The notes under the pieces: model-generated | Database searches by the model: none | Told to the model about the DNA's origin: nothing | The model's input: the letters and a program-made list of their open reading frames with translations, nothing else | Position numbers and translations under genes: made by a program | Shown: piece after piece, positions 10,372 to 20,574 of the stretch | Layout: each line of letters starts with the position of its first letter | Position numbering within the stretch: the stretch's first letter is position 1 | Source: Pseudoalteromonas sp. '520P1 No. 423' | GTDB taxonomy: Bacteria; Pseudomonadota; Gammaproteobacteria; Enterobacterales; Alteromonadaceae | Assembly (NCBI RefSeq): GCF_001269985.1 | Contig: NZ_BBZB01000001.1 | Coordinates: 2,356,001-2,420,000, forward strand | Length of the DNA stretch: 64,000 nt | Reading direction: 5' to 3'

Positions 10372-10659
10372 ACCTCATTCCCCAATTCGATAATAAGTTT
10401 TAAAAATAATGAACTTCTATATGTACCAAATAAAACCATTTAAGTCACACTTAAATTTAACAAAATATGCATATATTCTACAAAAAGGTTAAATAACAAG
10501 GTTAACTTTGCTTAAAATATACGAATTGCATACAAAGTTTGATTTATATACCTTATATTTAAAAATGATAACTTTGTAATTGTAAATTAAAAGTAAGGTG
10601 AGGCGCTTGAGGTAGGATATGAGCGGCTTAAAATCAAATAAGCCGCAAAACAAGATAGC
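10372..10659. other. AT-rich intergenic region
   Basis: Contains the asnB promoter region and the terminator of the FG-GAP gene. I see no other gene, and no riboswitch-like conserved structure that I recognise. Confidence 0.5.
10623..10646 (-). terminator. terminator after the FG-GAP protein gene
   Basis: 8-bp stem GCGGCTTA (10623-10630) / TAAGCCGC (10639-10646), downstream of the minus-strand FG-GAP gene, with a T run on the minus strand side. Confidence 0.7.
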
Positions 10660-12192
10660 TTATAAAGACATTAATACTTTAAAGTTTTTACCAGTAGAGT
10701 TTTCATCCTTTTTACTGAATTTAATAAGTAGATCATCTTTACCATCGTGGTTTAAATCATTTATATAAACTAAGTTTCCATCTTGTGGTAATTGGGTATC
10801 ATAATCTTGAGCGCGTCTTTTAAATAAACGTTTACTGGTATCACCTAAATAAATTTTAAGCTCATCATCGCCATCCGATAATATTAAATCTTTTAAGCCG
10901 TCACCGTTTAAATCAGCAAGTTTAACTACCGCACTGCCAGATTGACCTGACGAGAGGCTAAAGTTTAGATCTACTTCTTTAGTAACCTGTGCTTTTTGAT
11001 AATTATCTTCATCGTTCATTTTAAACAAATAAACATCTTGATCTATGCTTCCCGCTAAAAGCGCTCCAATAATCTGAGACATGCCAATATCAAATCCTGC
11101 AAGCAGTACTTCTGATTTATCATCATTATCTATATCTACAAATTCTAAACCGGTTAATGTTCCATCTGCACGTATCGTACTATTGGGCTTTTCAGGGTAG
11201 GAGAGTTGTCCTTTGATATTTGTTCCTAAGTATATTTCATAATCGTTAACGCGGTCTAATACACCTGAAACCTGTGTGTAACGAACTATCATATCTGTTA
11301 TACCATCAGAGTTTAAATCTCGTAATTCTTCTAGTTTTCTATATACCAGTTCACTTTGATCTAAGCTCTCTCCAGTTTCATCTCTTTTATCCCACCACTC
11401 AGTGCCACTGATGGCTTTATTAATTTCAACCTTATTTGATTGTGTATTAAATATGCTATTTTTAGATTGATGGTAGACTTGCATTTCTCCCTCACCCACT
11501 TGAATTATATCAATCGCACTATCAAAATTGACATCTTCGAAATATAGCTTTGCTTGTTTATAAGTGGCGCCATCAGAAAGTAAGTTTACTTCAGCTGGAA
11601 TAGGCAGTGTTTGAGTCTTAAATTTCCCATCATTTTGCCCAATTAAAATATGCGTTGATGAAAAGTCACTCAGTAGTACATCATCAATATTATCTTGATT
11701 AAAGTCTTTAATAAAATGCGCTCTATTAATATGTTCTGGTTTATCTTTTAAGAAAATCGTATTTATAGCTGATATGGTATCAAATTGATTTTTTGTAGCA
11801 TCGTATTTGACTAGTTCGTTACTAGACATAAAATACAAGCTTTGTAATAAGCCTGATTTATCATCACTTAAATCATAACTATAAAATTTCTTGGGGATCG
11901 GTATCTTATTAGCGATGGCATATTCATTTTCTTTATCGTTATAAAGATATGTGATCAGCCATTTATCTTTATTTTCATCAACGCCCAATACAATGAGTTC
12001 TTTTGCATTATTTTCAATTATGTCAGCAACTAAAACTGGTTGGATCAACTTATAAGGCGCATCAATTAACATTTCGTTAAAATCAACTTTAGTGTGTTTT
12101 GTATTTTTGCTAGCAGCAGATAAATAGGATGTATTAAAAACAGCAGCAAGTGCAACTGAGTAAATTATTATTTTTTTATTAATTTTGAACAT
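10660..12192 (-). CDS. secreted FG-GAP/VCBS repeat protein
   Basis: A 510-residue protein with an N-terminal signal peptide (hydrophobic stretch about residues 8-26, likely cleaved after LSA). At least five calcium-binding loop motifs of the FG-GAP/VCBS type follow: DFNQDNIDDVLL, DLNSDGITDMIV, DIDNDDKSEVLL, DLNGDGLKDLIL and DLNHDGKDDLLI. The spacing suggests a beta-propeller in the periplasm or outside the cell. Substrate or partner is unknown. It has its own terminator and is not obviously co-transcribed with the MFS gene, 123 bp upstream. Confidence 0.85.
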   Translation of the reverse strand: MFKINKKIIIYSVALAAVFNTSYLSAASKNTKHTKVDFNEMLIDAPYKLIQPVLVADIIENNAKELIVLGVDENKDKWLITYLYNDKENEYAIANKIPIPKKFYSYDLSDDKSGLLQSLYFMSSNELVKYDATKNQFDTISAINTIFLKDKPEHINRAHFIKDFNQDNIDDVLLSDFSSTHILIGQNDGKFKTQTLPIPAEVNLLSDGATYKQAKLYFEDVNFDSAIDIIQVGEGEMQVYHQSKNSIFNTQSNKVEINKAISGTEWWDKRDETGESLDQSELVYRKLEELRDLNSDGITDMIVRYTQVSGVLDRVNDYEIYLGTNIKGQLSYPEKPNSTIRADGTLTGLEFVDIDNDDKSEVLLAGFDIGMSQIIGALLAGSIDQDVYLFKMNDEDNYQKAQVTKEVDLNFSLSSGQSGSAVVKLADLNGDGLKDLILSDGDDELKIYLGDTSKRLFKRRAQDYDTQLPQDGNLVYINDLNHDGKDDLLIKFSKKDENSTGKNFKVLMSL

Positions 12193-12289
12193 CTCTTTCT
12201 CACTAATCTATATGATTAATTTAATATACATATATTTTACATAAGTAAATGTCAGAAACTTTTATAATCTGTAAGAAAGTATTAATACG

Positions 12290-12318
12290 AAAGCCAAAGT
12301 GAGAGTACTTGGCTTTTA
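12290..12318 (-). terminator. terminator after the MFS gene
   Basis: 8-bp stem AAAGCCAA (12290-12297) / TTGGCTTT (12309-12316) touching the MFS stop codon; on the minus strand it is followed by T-rich sequence. Confidence 0.6.
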
Positions 12319-13578
12319 TTCGTTAGAAGATTGTGGCCAAATATTTTTTATATAATGACCATGATAGAATATTAAACCTGCTACAAAGCTCATTGCTGAA
12401 CCTAACAATAATGCCCAAGAAACATCAAACATAGATAAAACGCCACCAATTAACGCGGCAAATAAATTACCTAAACAAAAAATAGTAACAAGCATACCCA
12501 TTAACTTACCTTGCGGCCTATTTTCATAGCAATGAGATAAATAAGAGGGAAGAAATCCATTATAAATTGCAATACCGGCTCCCATTAACGCAAAAGTGAT
12601 TAAGTATGAATTGTCAGTGAGCCAAGGAAGGACTGCTAAAGAAAGTCCATATAATATTATTCCTAAAATTCCAGCTGAGGCATGAGAAAGTCGTTTTTGA
12701 ATGTGAGGATTGATAAATATGCTTGTACAGATCATACACGCTGTTAAATATACCGTTGCCCAGCTAATATCAACGGGTACGTAATCAAATTGGCGTACTA
12801 GATGTAACGGGTAATATTCATAATACAAATTTACACCCATAGTTAAAAATAAATAAAGTACAAAAAACCGTCTTAAATCAGGCTGTTTTAATAAAGTTAA
12901 ACTTGAACCAGTTTCTGCATTGTCATCTTTTTTATTGAGTGCGTTAGGTAAAAGTGTATGACTTAAAAAAGCACATATTAAACAAGCAATTGCTGCAGCC
13001 CAAAAGACAGAATCAATCCCATAAAAAATCAAATAACCACCGGCAAGAGGACCTAACAAATAACCGCCATACCCCATGGAGCTGACTAATGAAAAGCTAC
13101 GTGTTTTATCTATTACAGGGTGTAAATCGGCTGCAATAGCGCGTGCAATTGCAATATTACCTTCACATAAACCTGTTAACAGTCTAGATATTGCAAATAA
13201 TAAAAAGTTTTCATTGATAGCAGCTATTGCAGTTAAACTATAACCGATGGCGCTGCCAAAGAGCGTAATACTAAGTAATTTTTTTCGACCATAATTATCT
13301 GAAATTGCACCAATAACACTACTACCTAAAATAATACCTAAGGGATATATACCAAGTACAACTCCTAATAATATCTCAGAAGGTAAATTCATGAATTGTG
13401 TTAATGCTGATTCGCCTTCAGAAAATAAAGGTGCTAAAACAGGGTAAGGTAAAGCAATGCCCGCGACACTAATTAATGTAACAAGCAAAGTAATGTATAA
13501 AATTTGCTTAGCTTTATTTTCGTCTTCAACTAAAGGCGAGTTAATTATGTCGAGCTTGTTACTAGAAAGATTGCTCAT
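12316..13578 (-). CDS. MFS transporter
   Basis: A 420-residue integral membrane protein with about 12 hydrophobic segments and the major-facilitator loop motif between segments 2 and 3 (GAISDNYGRKKLL, about residue 90-102). A central cytoplasmic loop near residue 215 divides the two halves. The overall pattern is of a proton-driven exporter of the DHA1 type, but the substrate cannot be read. It lies downstream of hmp in the same direction, separated by a strong hairpin, so co-regulation with the NO operon is possible but not shown. Confidence 0.85.
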   Translation of the reverse strand: MSNLSSNKLDIINSPLVEDENKAKQILYITLLVTLISVAGIALPYPVLAPLFSEGESALTQFMNLPSEILLGVVLGIYPLGIILGSSVIGAISDNYGRKKLLSITLFGSAIGYSLTAIAAINENFLLFAISRLLTGLCEGNIAIARAIAADLHPVIDKTRSFSLVSSMGYGGYLLGPLAGGYLIFYGIDSVFWAAAIACLICAFLSHTLLPNALNKKDDNAETGSSLTLLKQPDLRRFFVLYLFLTMGVNLYYEYYPLHLVRQFDYVPVDISWATVYLTACMICTSIFINPHIQKRLSHASAGILGIILYGLSLAVLPWLTDNSYLITFALMGAGIAIYNGFLPSYLSHCYENRPQGKLMGMLVTIFCLGNLFAALIGGVLSMFDVSWALLLGSAMSFVAGLIFYHGHYIKNIWPQSSNE

Positions 13579-13624
13579 AAAAACTGTTATCGATTAAGAA
13601 TACAGCTAATATCTCATTTGCTCT

Positions 13625-13657
13625 TAATTAAGTAAATAAAAAGCTTTACTTAATTAA
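13625..13657 (-). terminator. 12-bp stem hairpin between hmp and the MFS gene
   Basis: TAATTAAGTAAA (13625-13636) pairs perfectly with TTTACTTAATTA (13645-13656). It probably ends the nnrS-hmp transcript before the MFS gene. Confidence 0.65.
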
Positions 13658-13678
13658 GGGCTGTAATATTTTAGTGTT

Positions 13679-14878
13679 TTATAAATTAGCGTGAGGACCA
13701 AATACTTCATAATGAATACGTGATTCACATACGCCCATATCTAATAAAGCAGATTTAGCAAATTGCATAAATCCGACTGGACCACACATATAAAAATTGC
13801 CATTATCTTTAGGCAGTTCTAATTGACTGAAGTTAATAAAACCTTGGTGAATATTGTCATCATTATCATCATTATCATCATTGTCATGCTTTTCATTATA
13901 CCAAGTATTATGTTGCCAAGAGTTGGTATGACATAAGTCAACTACGCGATTTTTAAATGAATGCTGTTCGTTATTTTCACATGCATGAATATAGTGAACA
14001 TTATCTTTATATCGATCGTTTGATAGTTTCTCAAGCATTGCTTGCATAGGCGTGACACCCACACCTGCTGAAATTAAAACAACAGGGGCTTGTCTATCTA
14101 TAAAGAAAAAATCACCTGCAGGGGCATATAAATCTACTAGACCACCTATTTCTACATGATCATGTAAATAATTAGATACTAAGCCAGGGTATTCACCTTG
14201 CTCTCGCTTAACTGAAATGCGGTAAGTTTCAGTATTTGGTAGATCCGATAATGAATATTGTCTAATTTCTACGTTATCTGAACCGTTAGGCTGTACTTCT
14301 ACCCCTAGGTATTGTCCAACATTGAAATCAATAACAGGTTCATTATCAACTGGTGCAAATGTAAAGCTTGTTACTAATGCTGATTCTTTTACTTTATTAA
14401 CAACTTTGAATCGACGTTTACCACGCCAACCTCCTTTTGTGCTAGCTCTTTGTGTGTATAGCTCTTCTTCTCGGGCAATAAATATTTGAGCTAAAAATTG
14501 ATAAGCATTTGCCCATGCTTCTTCAATTTCAGTCGTAAATGCATCTGGTGCTAACTCGCGTAGAGTAGCAAGTAAATGATGGCCAACAATTTGATAATGG
14601 GCTGGTTGGATATTAAAACTAGTATGTTTTTGTGCAATGCGCTCAACTGCAGTAGTTAAAGCAGCTAGGTTTTCAATATTCTTAGCATAAGCCGCAATAG
14701 CTTCAAATAAAGCGACTTTTTGTTTTCCTGTTTTTTGATTACTCATATTGAATATATCTTTAAGTTCAGGGTTATGTTTAAACATACGATTATAAAAATA
14801 TTCAGTGATCGCTGAACCTGCTTGCTCTAATAATGGGATGGTGCTTTTTACTAAAGAGATATCTTTTTCAGTTAACAT
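13679..14878 (-). CDS. hmp: flavohaemoglobin, NO dioxygenase
   Basis: Detoxifies nitric oxide to nitrate using O2 and NAD(P)H; cytosolic. The product is 399 residues (E. coli Hmp is 396). A globin domain comes first (residues 1-140, with the proximal-His region QPAHYQIVGHHLL), then an FAD domain (RQYSLSDLP), then an NAD domain (SAGVGVTPMQAML and MCGPVGFM). I chose the ATG at 14878 (AGGA just upstream), not the longer frame reaching 14941, because MLTEKDISLVK is the usual N-terminus. Near residue 330 is an odd acidic Asp-Asn repeat encoded by a 9-nt microsatellite. It follows nnrS by 19 bp in one operon. Confidence 0.96.
   Translation of the reverse strand: MLTEKDISLVKSTIPLLEQAGSAITEYFYNRMFKHNPELKDIFNMSNQKTGKQKVALFEAIAAYAKNIENLAALTTAVERIAQKHTSFNIQPAHYQIVGHHLLATLRELAPDAFTTEIEEAWANAYQFLAQIFIAREEELYTQRASTKGGWRGKRRFKVVNKVKESALVTSFTFAPVDNEPVIDFNVGQYLGVEVQPNGSDNVEIRQYSLSDLPNTETYRISVKREQGEYPGLVSNYLHDHVEIGGLVDLYAPAGDFFFIDRQAPVVLISAGVGVTPMQAMLEKLSNDRYKDNVHYIHACENNEQHSFKNRVVDLCHTNSWQHNTWYNEKHDNDDNDDNDDNIHQGFINFSQLELPKDNGNFYMCGPVGFMQFAKSALLDMGVCESRIHYEVFGPHANL
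13857..13891 (-). repeat. 9-nt microsatellite inside hmp
   Basis: About 3.5 copies of a 9-nt unit (ATCATCATT on the plus strand), encoding an Asp-Asn-Asp repeat in the NAD-binding domain of Hmp. Copy-number change keeps the frame, so it would change loop length and not switch the gene off. Confidence 0.8.
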
Positions 14879-14897
14879 AAAATTTCCTAATAAATAA

Positions 14898-16169
14898 TTA
14901 TTGATCAATGCGCTTTGCAAATAAGATCGGTGAATAGACAAAAATAAAAATCAGACTTGAACAGACCCAAAGTAGGGCACTGAGATCCCAAGCGAGTTGG
15001 GTAAAATTGAATAAAGGTAAAAGAACCCGTATAAAAACAGTTAAAATTATTAAAATAAAAGATAAAACCAATGCCTTATTTAACACAAGTACACGTCCTG
15101 TATGACCAAGAGAAACGCGGCTCATCATTGCAAAAATCATCAACCCAATCGCACCAATCGTGATCATATGAAGTGCATTACTAAAGGGAATGCTGATATT
15201 GATTACTGATAAATCAAAATAACTTAAACCTAATAGAATTAAACCTAGCCCCATAAAAAGATAAGAGATATGTAATGACCAAAGTAATGGCACTTTGTAG
15301 GTTTTTATGGTTTTCCAAAAGCTGAACCTTAATAAATGTAAAAATCCAGACAAAATCATGATAGCTGCGGGTGTAAAAGGTAACTGTATGAAGTAACCTA
15401 AAATAAATATCGCTATACCAGCTATACCAATAGGTAAAATTAATGTTTCAATCCAAAATGGGGTATTAATTGTGTCAGTTTTAGCACCGTTTTGTGTGAA
15501 AAATGGGATCACTCGACCACCAATTATCGACATTAATATTGTGAATAATAAAATACTCGCTCGGGCTAAATGCATGGCAAGCGCAGTATTACTGAGCATA
15601 TCGGTTAAAATAATACTGATATTGATGAGCATCATGATGCTAAGTAAAGGTACAAATAAGTAATTACGTTTATTTTTAGCCTGATATACCATGTTAAAAA
15701 AACAGGAAATAACAATTAACCACCAAATTGTTTGAAATATTAGTGCAACTTTAATTGATAAATTTGAATTTATATAAATTGAAAATCTAACGGTTAGCCA
15801 AATTAGAGTTAATATACAAAGGTATTTCCCTGTAATACTAGATTGTTTTGTCCAGGTCTTGCCTGCTGTTAATATAAAACCTACAGCTATCGTTGCAGCG
15901 AAACCAAATATCATTTCATGAATGTGCCATATAGTTGGGCTAAGTCCTGAATTGTTAAGTTCAATTAATGAATTTAACTGTAAAGACCAAAGGAGCATAC
16001 TTATAACTGATGCAACTGTGCCTAAAATAAAAAATGGTCTAAACGCTAACTCAAAAAAATCATGTTTAAAAAGCTTAGACAAAGAATATTTGTTTGGGCT
16101 ATTTAACTGATATTGATTATCTTGTTTATATTTCAACATCATTAACTCTGGGTCGTTTATTTCCATCAT
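14898..16169 (-). CDS. nnrS: NnrS family haem-copper membrane protein
   Basis: A 423-residue membrane protein with about 12 hydrophobic segments. The N-terminal signature FELAFRPFFILG and the WHIHEMIFGFAATIAVGFILTA segment are characteristic of NnrS, a haem- and copper-containing membrane protein that protects against nitrosative stress. It lies between a small membrane protein (1 nt upstream) and hmp (19 nt downstream), an NO-response operon. Two Met codons at 16169 and 16166 could both start it. Regulation by an NO sensor such as NsrR or NorR is likely, but I could not assign a binding site. Confidence 0.92.
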   Translation of the reverse strand: MMEINDPELMMLKYKQDNQYQLNSPNKYSLSKLFKHDFFELAFRPFFILGTVASVISMLLWSLQLNSLIELNNSGLSPTIWHIHEMIFGFAATIAVGFILTAGKTWTKQSSITGKYLCILTLIWLTVRFSIYINSNLSIKVALIFQTIWWLIVISCFFNMVYQAKNKRNYLFVPLLSIMMLINISIILTDMLSNTALAMHLARASILLFTILMSIIGGRVIPFFTQNGAKTDTINTPFWIETLILPIGIAGIAIFILGYFIQLPFTPAAIMILSGFLHLLRFSFWKTIKTYKVPLLWSLHISYLFMGLGLILLGLSYFDLSVINISIPFSNALHMITIGAIGLMIFAMMSRVSLGHTGRVLVLNKALVLSFILIILTVFIRVLLPLFNFTQLAWDLSALLWVCSSLIFIFVYSPILFAKRIDQ

Positions 16170-16170
16170 A

Positions 16171-16443
16171 TTAAAAAACCTTATAACCTAAGCCGTGTAC
16201 ACCTACGCAACGAATTACGTAACCAAGCTTGAAAATTCCAGCAAATACAATTGTTAAAATGTGACCTGCGATCTGCAAATACATATTAAACAAATGATCA
16301 AAACCAAAGGTCATTGTTAGACAAAGTAGGGTAATAATGAGAGAGACAAGCATTAACCAGTTTCCGCCAATGATGCATTTTTGAAAATTAATCTGTGATT
16401 GATCAAACTTATAACGATTATTGATGAAAAATTGAGAGTACAT
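16171..16443 (-). CDS. small membrane protein of the NO-response operon
   Basis: About 90 residues with two hydrophobic segments (about residues 29-48 and 55-72), ending in a C-terminal GYVIRCVGVHGLGYKVF. First gene of the operon; its stop is 1 nt from the nnrS start, so translation is probably coupled. Small two-helix proteins beside nnrS are sometimes annotated as PpyR-like membrane sensors, and I cannot confirm that here. A GTG at 16449 could extend it by two residues; neither start has a clear Shine-Dalgarno. Confidence 0.7.
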   Translation of the reverse strand: MYSQFFINNRYKFDQSQINFQKCIIGGNWLMLVSLIITLLCLTMTFGFDHLFNMYLQIAGHILTIVFAGIFKLGYVIRCVGVHGLGYKVF

Positions 16444-16449
16444 AATCAC

Positions 16450-17164
16450 TACTTATTTTTATTTATATATAACTTCTATATAGCAATAGCAGTGCCAGTA
16501 TTTATAATCAATATAATACAATGACTTATAGTTTTTAATGGAATGATTGAGTCATTTAGACTCCAGTATGTGCAAGTAATAAAAAGACACTTTCATGTCA
16601 TAATGACTCTAACCTGTTGAGTAGATAATAAATAATGAAATGATTTATTTGTTTTGGTCTTAACTGATAGGAAATAGGAAATAGGAAATAGGAAATAGGA
16701 AATAGGAAATAGGAAATAGGAAATAGGAAATAGGAAATAGGAAATAGGAAATAGGAAATAGGAAATAGGAAATAAAGTTTATTATAACTTTAGTCTTTTT
16801 TCAGATTTGGCTCCTTTTACAAAAGCACAAATAATGTTCACTAATAAAAAGCAAATAAAAAAATATACCATGTATTTACCATATGACTAAAAATATATTT
16901 TATGCTGTTCAGTATAATCATCAGTAACTTAATGCAAACTGAATTTTAGGAAAGTTAAATCAAAAGGTAACTTTTTTATAATAAAATCAATTCTCAATGT
17001 GTGACTAGTTAACTAACACAAATGATATAATTATCTAAAAAGTATAGTTTAATTTAAAGTTTATGTAATTTTTCCCCCAGCTAAGAACTTGTTGTAATTT
17101 ATTTTAATATATTACTTCTTAATAGAAATACTTAACTATAAGTGAAGTTACGGCACCGAAAAGT
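16450..17164. other. 700-bp AT-rich intergenic region with a heptamer array
   Basis: Lies between the divergent-upstream side of the NO operon and the 3' end of the LysR gene. It holds the NO operon promoter region and a 7-bp tandem array (separate entry). I see no credible coding sequence on either strand. Confidence 0.6.
16670..16774 (+). repeat. tandem array, 15 copies of GGAAATA
   Basis: Fifteen perfect copies of the heptamer GGAAATA (105 bp), preceded by a partial unit. It lies about 220 bp upstream of the NO-response operon. A perfect array of this kind is expected to vary in copy number by slipped-strand mispairing. Confidence 0.97.
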
Positions 17165-18043
17165 CTATAAATCAGATAAATGTTCACTTAAACATTCATA
17201 AAAGCATTGAACACGAGCACTGTGCTTTAAATCTTTGTGATACACAAACCACATAGCTTCTTGAGATTGGGGCAAGTCTATTGGTACTTTTACTAAGTTT
17301 TTAATCTGACTCGCTTGAAATACACTTACAGGGCCAATTCCCATACCTTCAATTACTGCTTGGTTAACATCAGGAAAATGTGAGCTTTGAAAGATGATTT
17401 TATCTTTATCGATTTTATCTACAATATGACGAATAAACGGGATCCTATATTTATCTGATGTAGGTAGCGCCCAATAATGATCATTTAATTCATTCGATGA
17501 TTGTGGCATGCCAAATTTATCTATATAAGATTGCGCTACATAATATTGCGTTGCCAACTTTGTTAAATTTTTAACGATTAAATCTGGTCCGTTTGGTTTT
17601 GGTCCCGCACGTAATGAGATATGAGCCGCGCCAGATTCTAAAGGTACAATATCATCTGTAGAGAGTAACTTGATTCTGATCCCAGGATATTCATCCCTAA
17701 AAGTCTTTAAGGCAGGTGTTAGTTGTGAAGAAAATGAACTTAAGCTTGTGATCCTAAGCTCACCAGATATCTGACCTTCAACATTATGAAGTTTATTTTC
17801 TAATCTTGCAAAATGCGCGATTAAATCAGGTAACTCATCCATTAAAACACTGCCAGCATCAGTGAGCTGATAACCCCTTTGGTGTCTGATAAATAACTTA
17901 ACTTCTAACGCTTGCTCTAGCCTATTTACATGCCTTAAAACAGTCGCATGGTTTATTTCTAAAGTTTTCCCCGCCTGGCTTAAACTGCCATCTAAAGCAA
18001 CTTGATAAGCAACTTTATAGTCATCCCAAGATATTCCTTTCAT
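17165..18043 (-). CDS. LysR-family transcriptional regulator
   Basis: A 292-residue LTTR: N-terminal winged helix-turn-helix (residues about 7-66, with GSLSQAGKTLEINHATVLRHVNRLE) and a C-terminal periplasmic-binding-like effector domain. It is transcribed away from the cytochrome b561 gene with a 107-bp shared promoter region. It probably controls the b561-yceI pair. The inducer is unknown. Confidence 0.92.
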   Translation of the reverse strand: MKGISWDDYKVAYQVALDGSLSQAGKTLEINHATVLRHVNRLEQALEVKLFIRHQRGYQLTDAGSVLMDELPDLIAHFARLENKLHNVEGQISGELRITSLSSFSSQLTPALKTFRDEYPGIRIKLLSTDDIVPLESGAAHISLRAGPKPNGPDLIVKNLTKLATQYYVAQSYIDKFGMPQSSNELNDHYWALPTSDKYRIPFIRHIVDKIDKDKIIFQSSHFPDVNQAVIEGMGIGPVSVFQASQIKNLVKVPIDLPQSQEAMWFVYHKDLKHSARVQCFYECLSEHLSDL

Positions 18044-18150
18044 TATTAACTTACCAGTTGTTCATATTTGCACAATAGTTTCGCATTTATTGATGTTTTT
18101 TAATAGATAGAATTACTCTAATATTCTTTCAACGAAATGAGGAATAGAAA

Positions 18151-18711
18151 ATGTTAAAGAATACAGAAACAGCTTATGGCTATATTTCAATCATAATGCA
18201 TTGGTTAATGGCACTCATCATTTTTGGATTATTTGGCTTAGGATTATATATGGTTGAATTAAGCTATTACGATGCTTGGTACAAAGGTTCACTAGATTTA
18301 CATAAAAGTATCGGCATGGTGCTGGTGGCACTGTTATTTGCACGAGTATGTTGGACTGTATTTAATATTAAACCTAAATCAGCAGTGAATAATGCAAGTA
18401 AATTAGAGGTTAACTCAGCACACTTTGCACATATCGCTTTGTATATATTAATGACAGCTTTAATGCTCAGTGGTTATTTAATATCAACAGCTGATGGCAG
18501 AGATATCAGTGTATTTGGCTTGGTTTCTATTCCTGCATCTTCAATCGCTATTCAAAATCAAGAAGACATAGCTGGTAGCATACACAATATTTTAGCTTGG
18601 AGTTTAGTACTTTTAGCTTTGGCTCATGGAGCTGCTGCAATAAAACATCACTTCATAAACAAAAACGATACTTTAAAGCGTATGTTGAAAGTATCTCACT
18701 CAAATAGTTAA
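18151..18711 (+). CDS. cytochrome b561 family protein
   Basis: A 186-residue, four-helix di-haem b membrane protein. Candidate haem-ligand histidines sit in MHWLMAL, DLHKSIGM and IHNILAWS...ALAHGAA contexts, plus HFAHIAL. Family members move electrons between quinol and periplasmic partners. It is directly upstream of yceI, a common pairing in proteobacteria (b561 with a YceI polyisoprenoid-binding protein). GAGG precedes the ATG at 18151. Confidence 0.92.
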   Translation: MLKNTETAYGYISIIMHWLMALIIFGLFGLGLYMVELSYYDAWYKGSLDLHKSIGMVLVALLFARVCWTVFNIKPKSAVNNASKLEVNSAHFAHIALYILMTALMLSGYLISTADGRDISVFGLVSIPASSIAIQNQEDIAGSIHNILAWSLVLLALAHGAAAIKHHFINKNDTLKRMLKVSHSNS

Positions 18712-18747
18712 TTAGTTACATTTGATAAGAATTATTAAGGTTTAAAA

Positions 18748-18891
18748 ATGAAAAATAATATGATTTCAAAATTAATATTAGCATCAAGCATTGCTTTAGC
18801 TTCATCAGTATTACCGACACAAGCAGCTCAGTATAAAGTAGATGTAGAAGGTGCGCATGCCTTTAAATACGACACTTTTCAAAAAAGGTAA
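18748..18891 (+). pseudogene. yceI: yceI 5' fragment (interrupted by the island)
   Basis: First 39 codons of a YceI-family periplasmic polyisoprenoid-binding protein: signal peptide (cleaved after TQA), then AAQYKVDVEGAHAF. After base 18864 the sequence stops matching the family and runs into a stop at 18889. E. coli YceI reads EGQHAFVNFRIQHLGYSW at this place. Here HAF is the last matching residue, and VQFKIKHLGYSW resumes at 42220. The gene is therefore split by insertion of 23.4 kb. The fragment keeps its AAGG ribosome site and may still make a short exported peptide. Confidence 0.9.
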
Positions 18892-18961
18892 CATTCTTCT
18901 TTGACGAAAACAGTATCCTTATCTATGTTTTAAGTGGTCACTTTTAAAAAAGATAAGTTTA

Positions 18962-19315
18962 ATGGCAAAGAAAAAATCACAACGAGTAACCTCCTCTAAA
19001 GCAGCGAACACATCAAATGTTTCGACTGCACACTCAAAAGAAAGCCTGCCTCCGTATCAGCGAATATTAAAAGCTGAAAATTTTTACTTTTTTTTTGAAA
19101 ATAAAACGCCTGAGGATGACCAACATAAAAAAACAAATTATTGTGGTTTAAACAAAACATTTAAAATTGTATCGGATGGCAAAAAGTTGGTTGGTGAAGA
19201 GTTTGCAAAAACCTTTGCTCGTATGATAATAAAACAATACCCAGCAATAAAATCAAGAATCGCAAGAATTTCCATATTAATTAAACGTCTTTTTGTTTTT
19301 ATATCAAATTTGTAG
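18962..19315 (+). pseudogene. truncated gene cut by the IS3 element
   Basis: 117 codons of a protein I do not recognise: a Lys/Ser/Thr-rich start, then PPYQRILKAENFYFFFENK and ATG-supported sequence that ends at the left IS end. The stop (TAG at 19313) belongs to the IS inverted repeat, so the natural C-terminus is lost. It may be the N-terminus of the nuclease gene on the other side of the IS, or of a separate gene. The IS lacks a target duplication, so contiguity is not proven. The start follows AGATAAG at 18951-18957. Confidence 0.55.
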
Positions 19316-19318
19316 TGG

Positions 19319-20502
<1,184 letters not shown>

Positions 20503-20574
20503 ATGTCACCTAAATTGGTTATGAAATAATCATAACATTTCTTATTAGGTGGCCAAAACTACTGTACCACTGCA

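Noticed and set aside
16450..16660. NsrR, NorR or FNR site for the NO operon
   Set aside because: Several weak palindromic words exist, but none matched a known consensus well enough to report.
18926..18945. AAGTGGTCACTT palindrome near the left island end as a att core
   Set aside because: Only a short AT-flanked palindrome, with just TTTTAAGTG recurring near the right end; not enough to call an attachment site.
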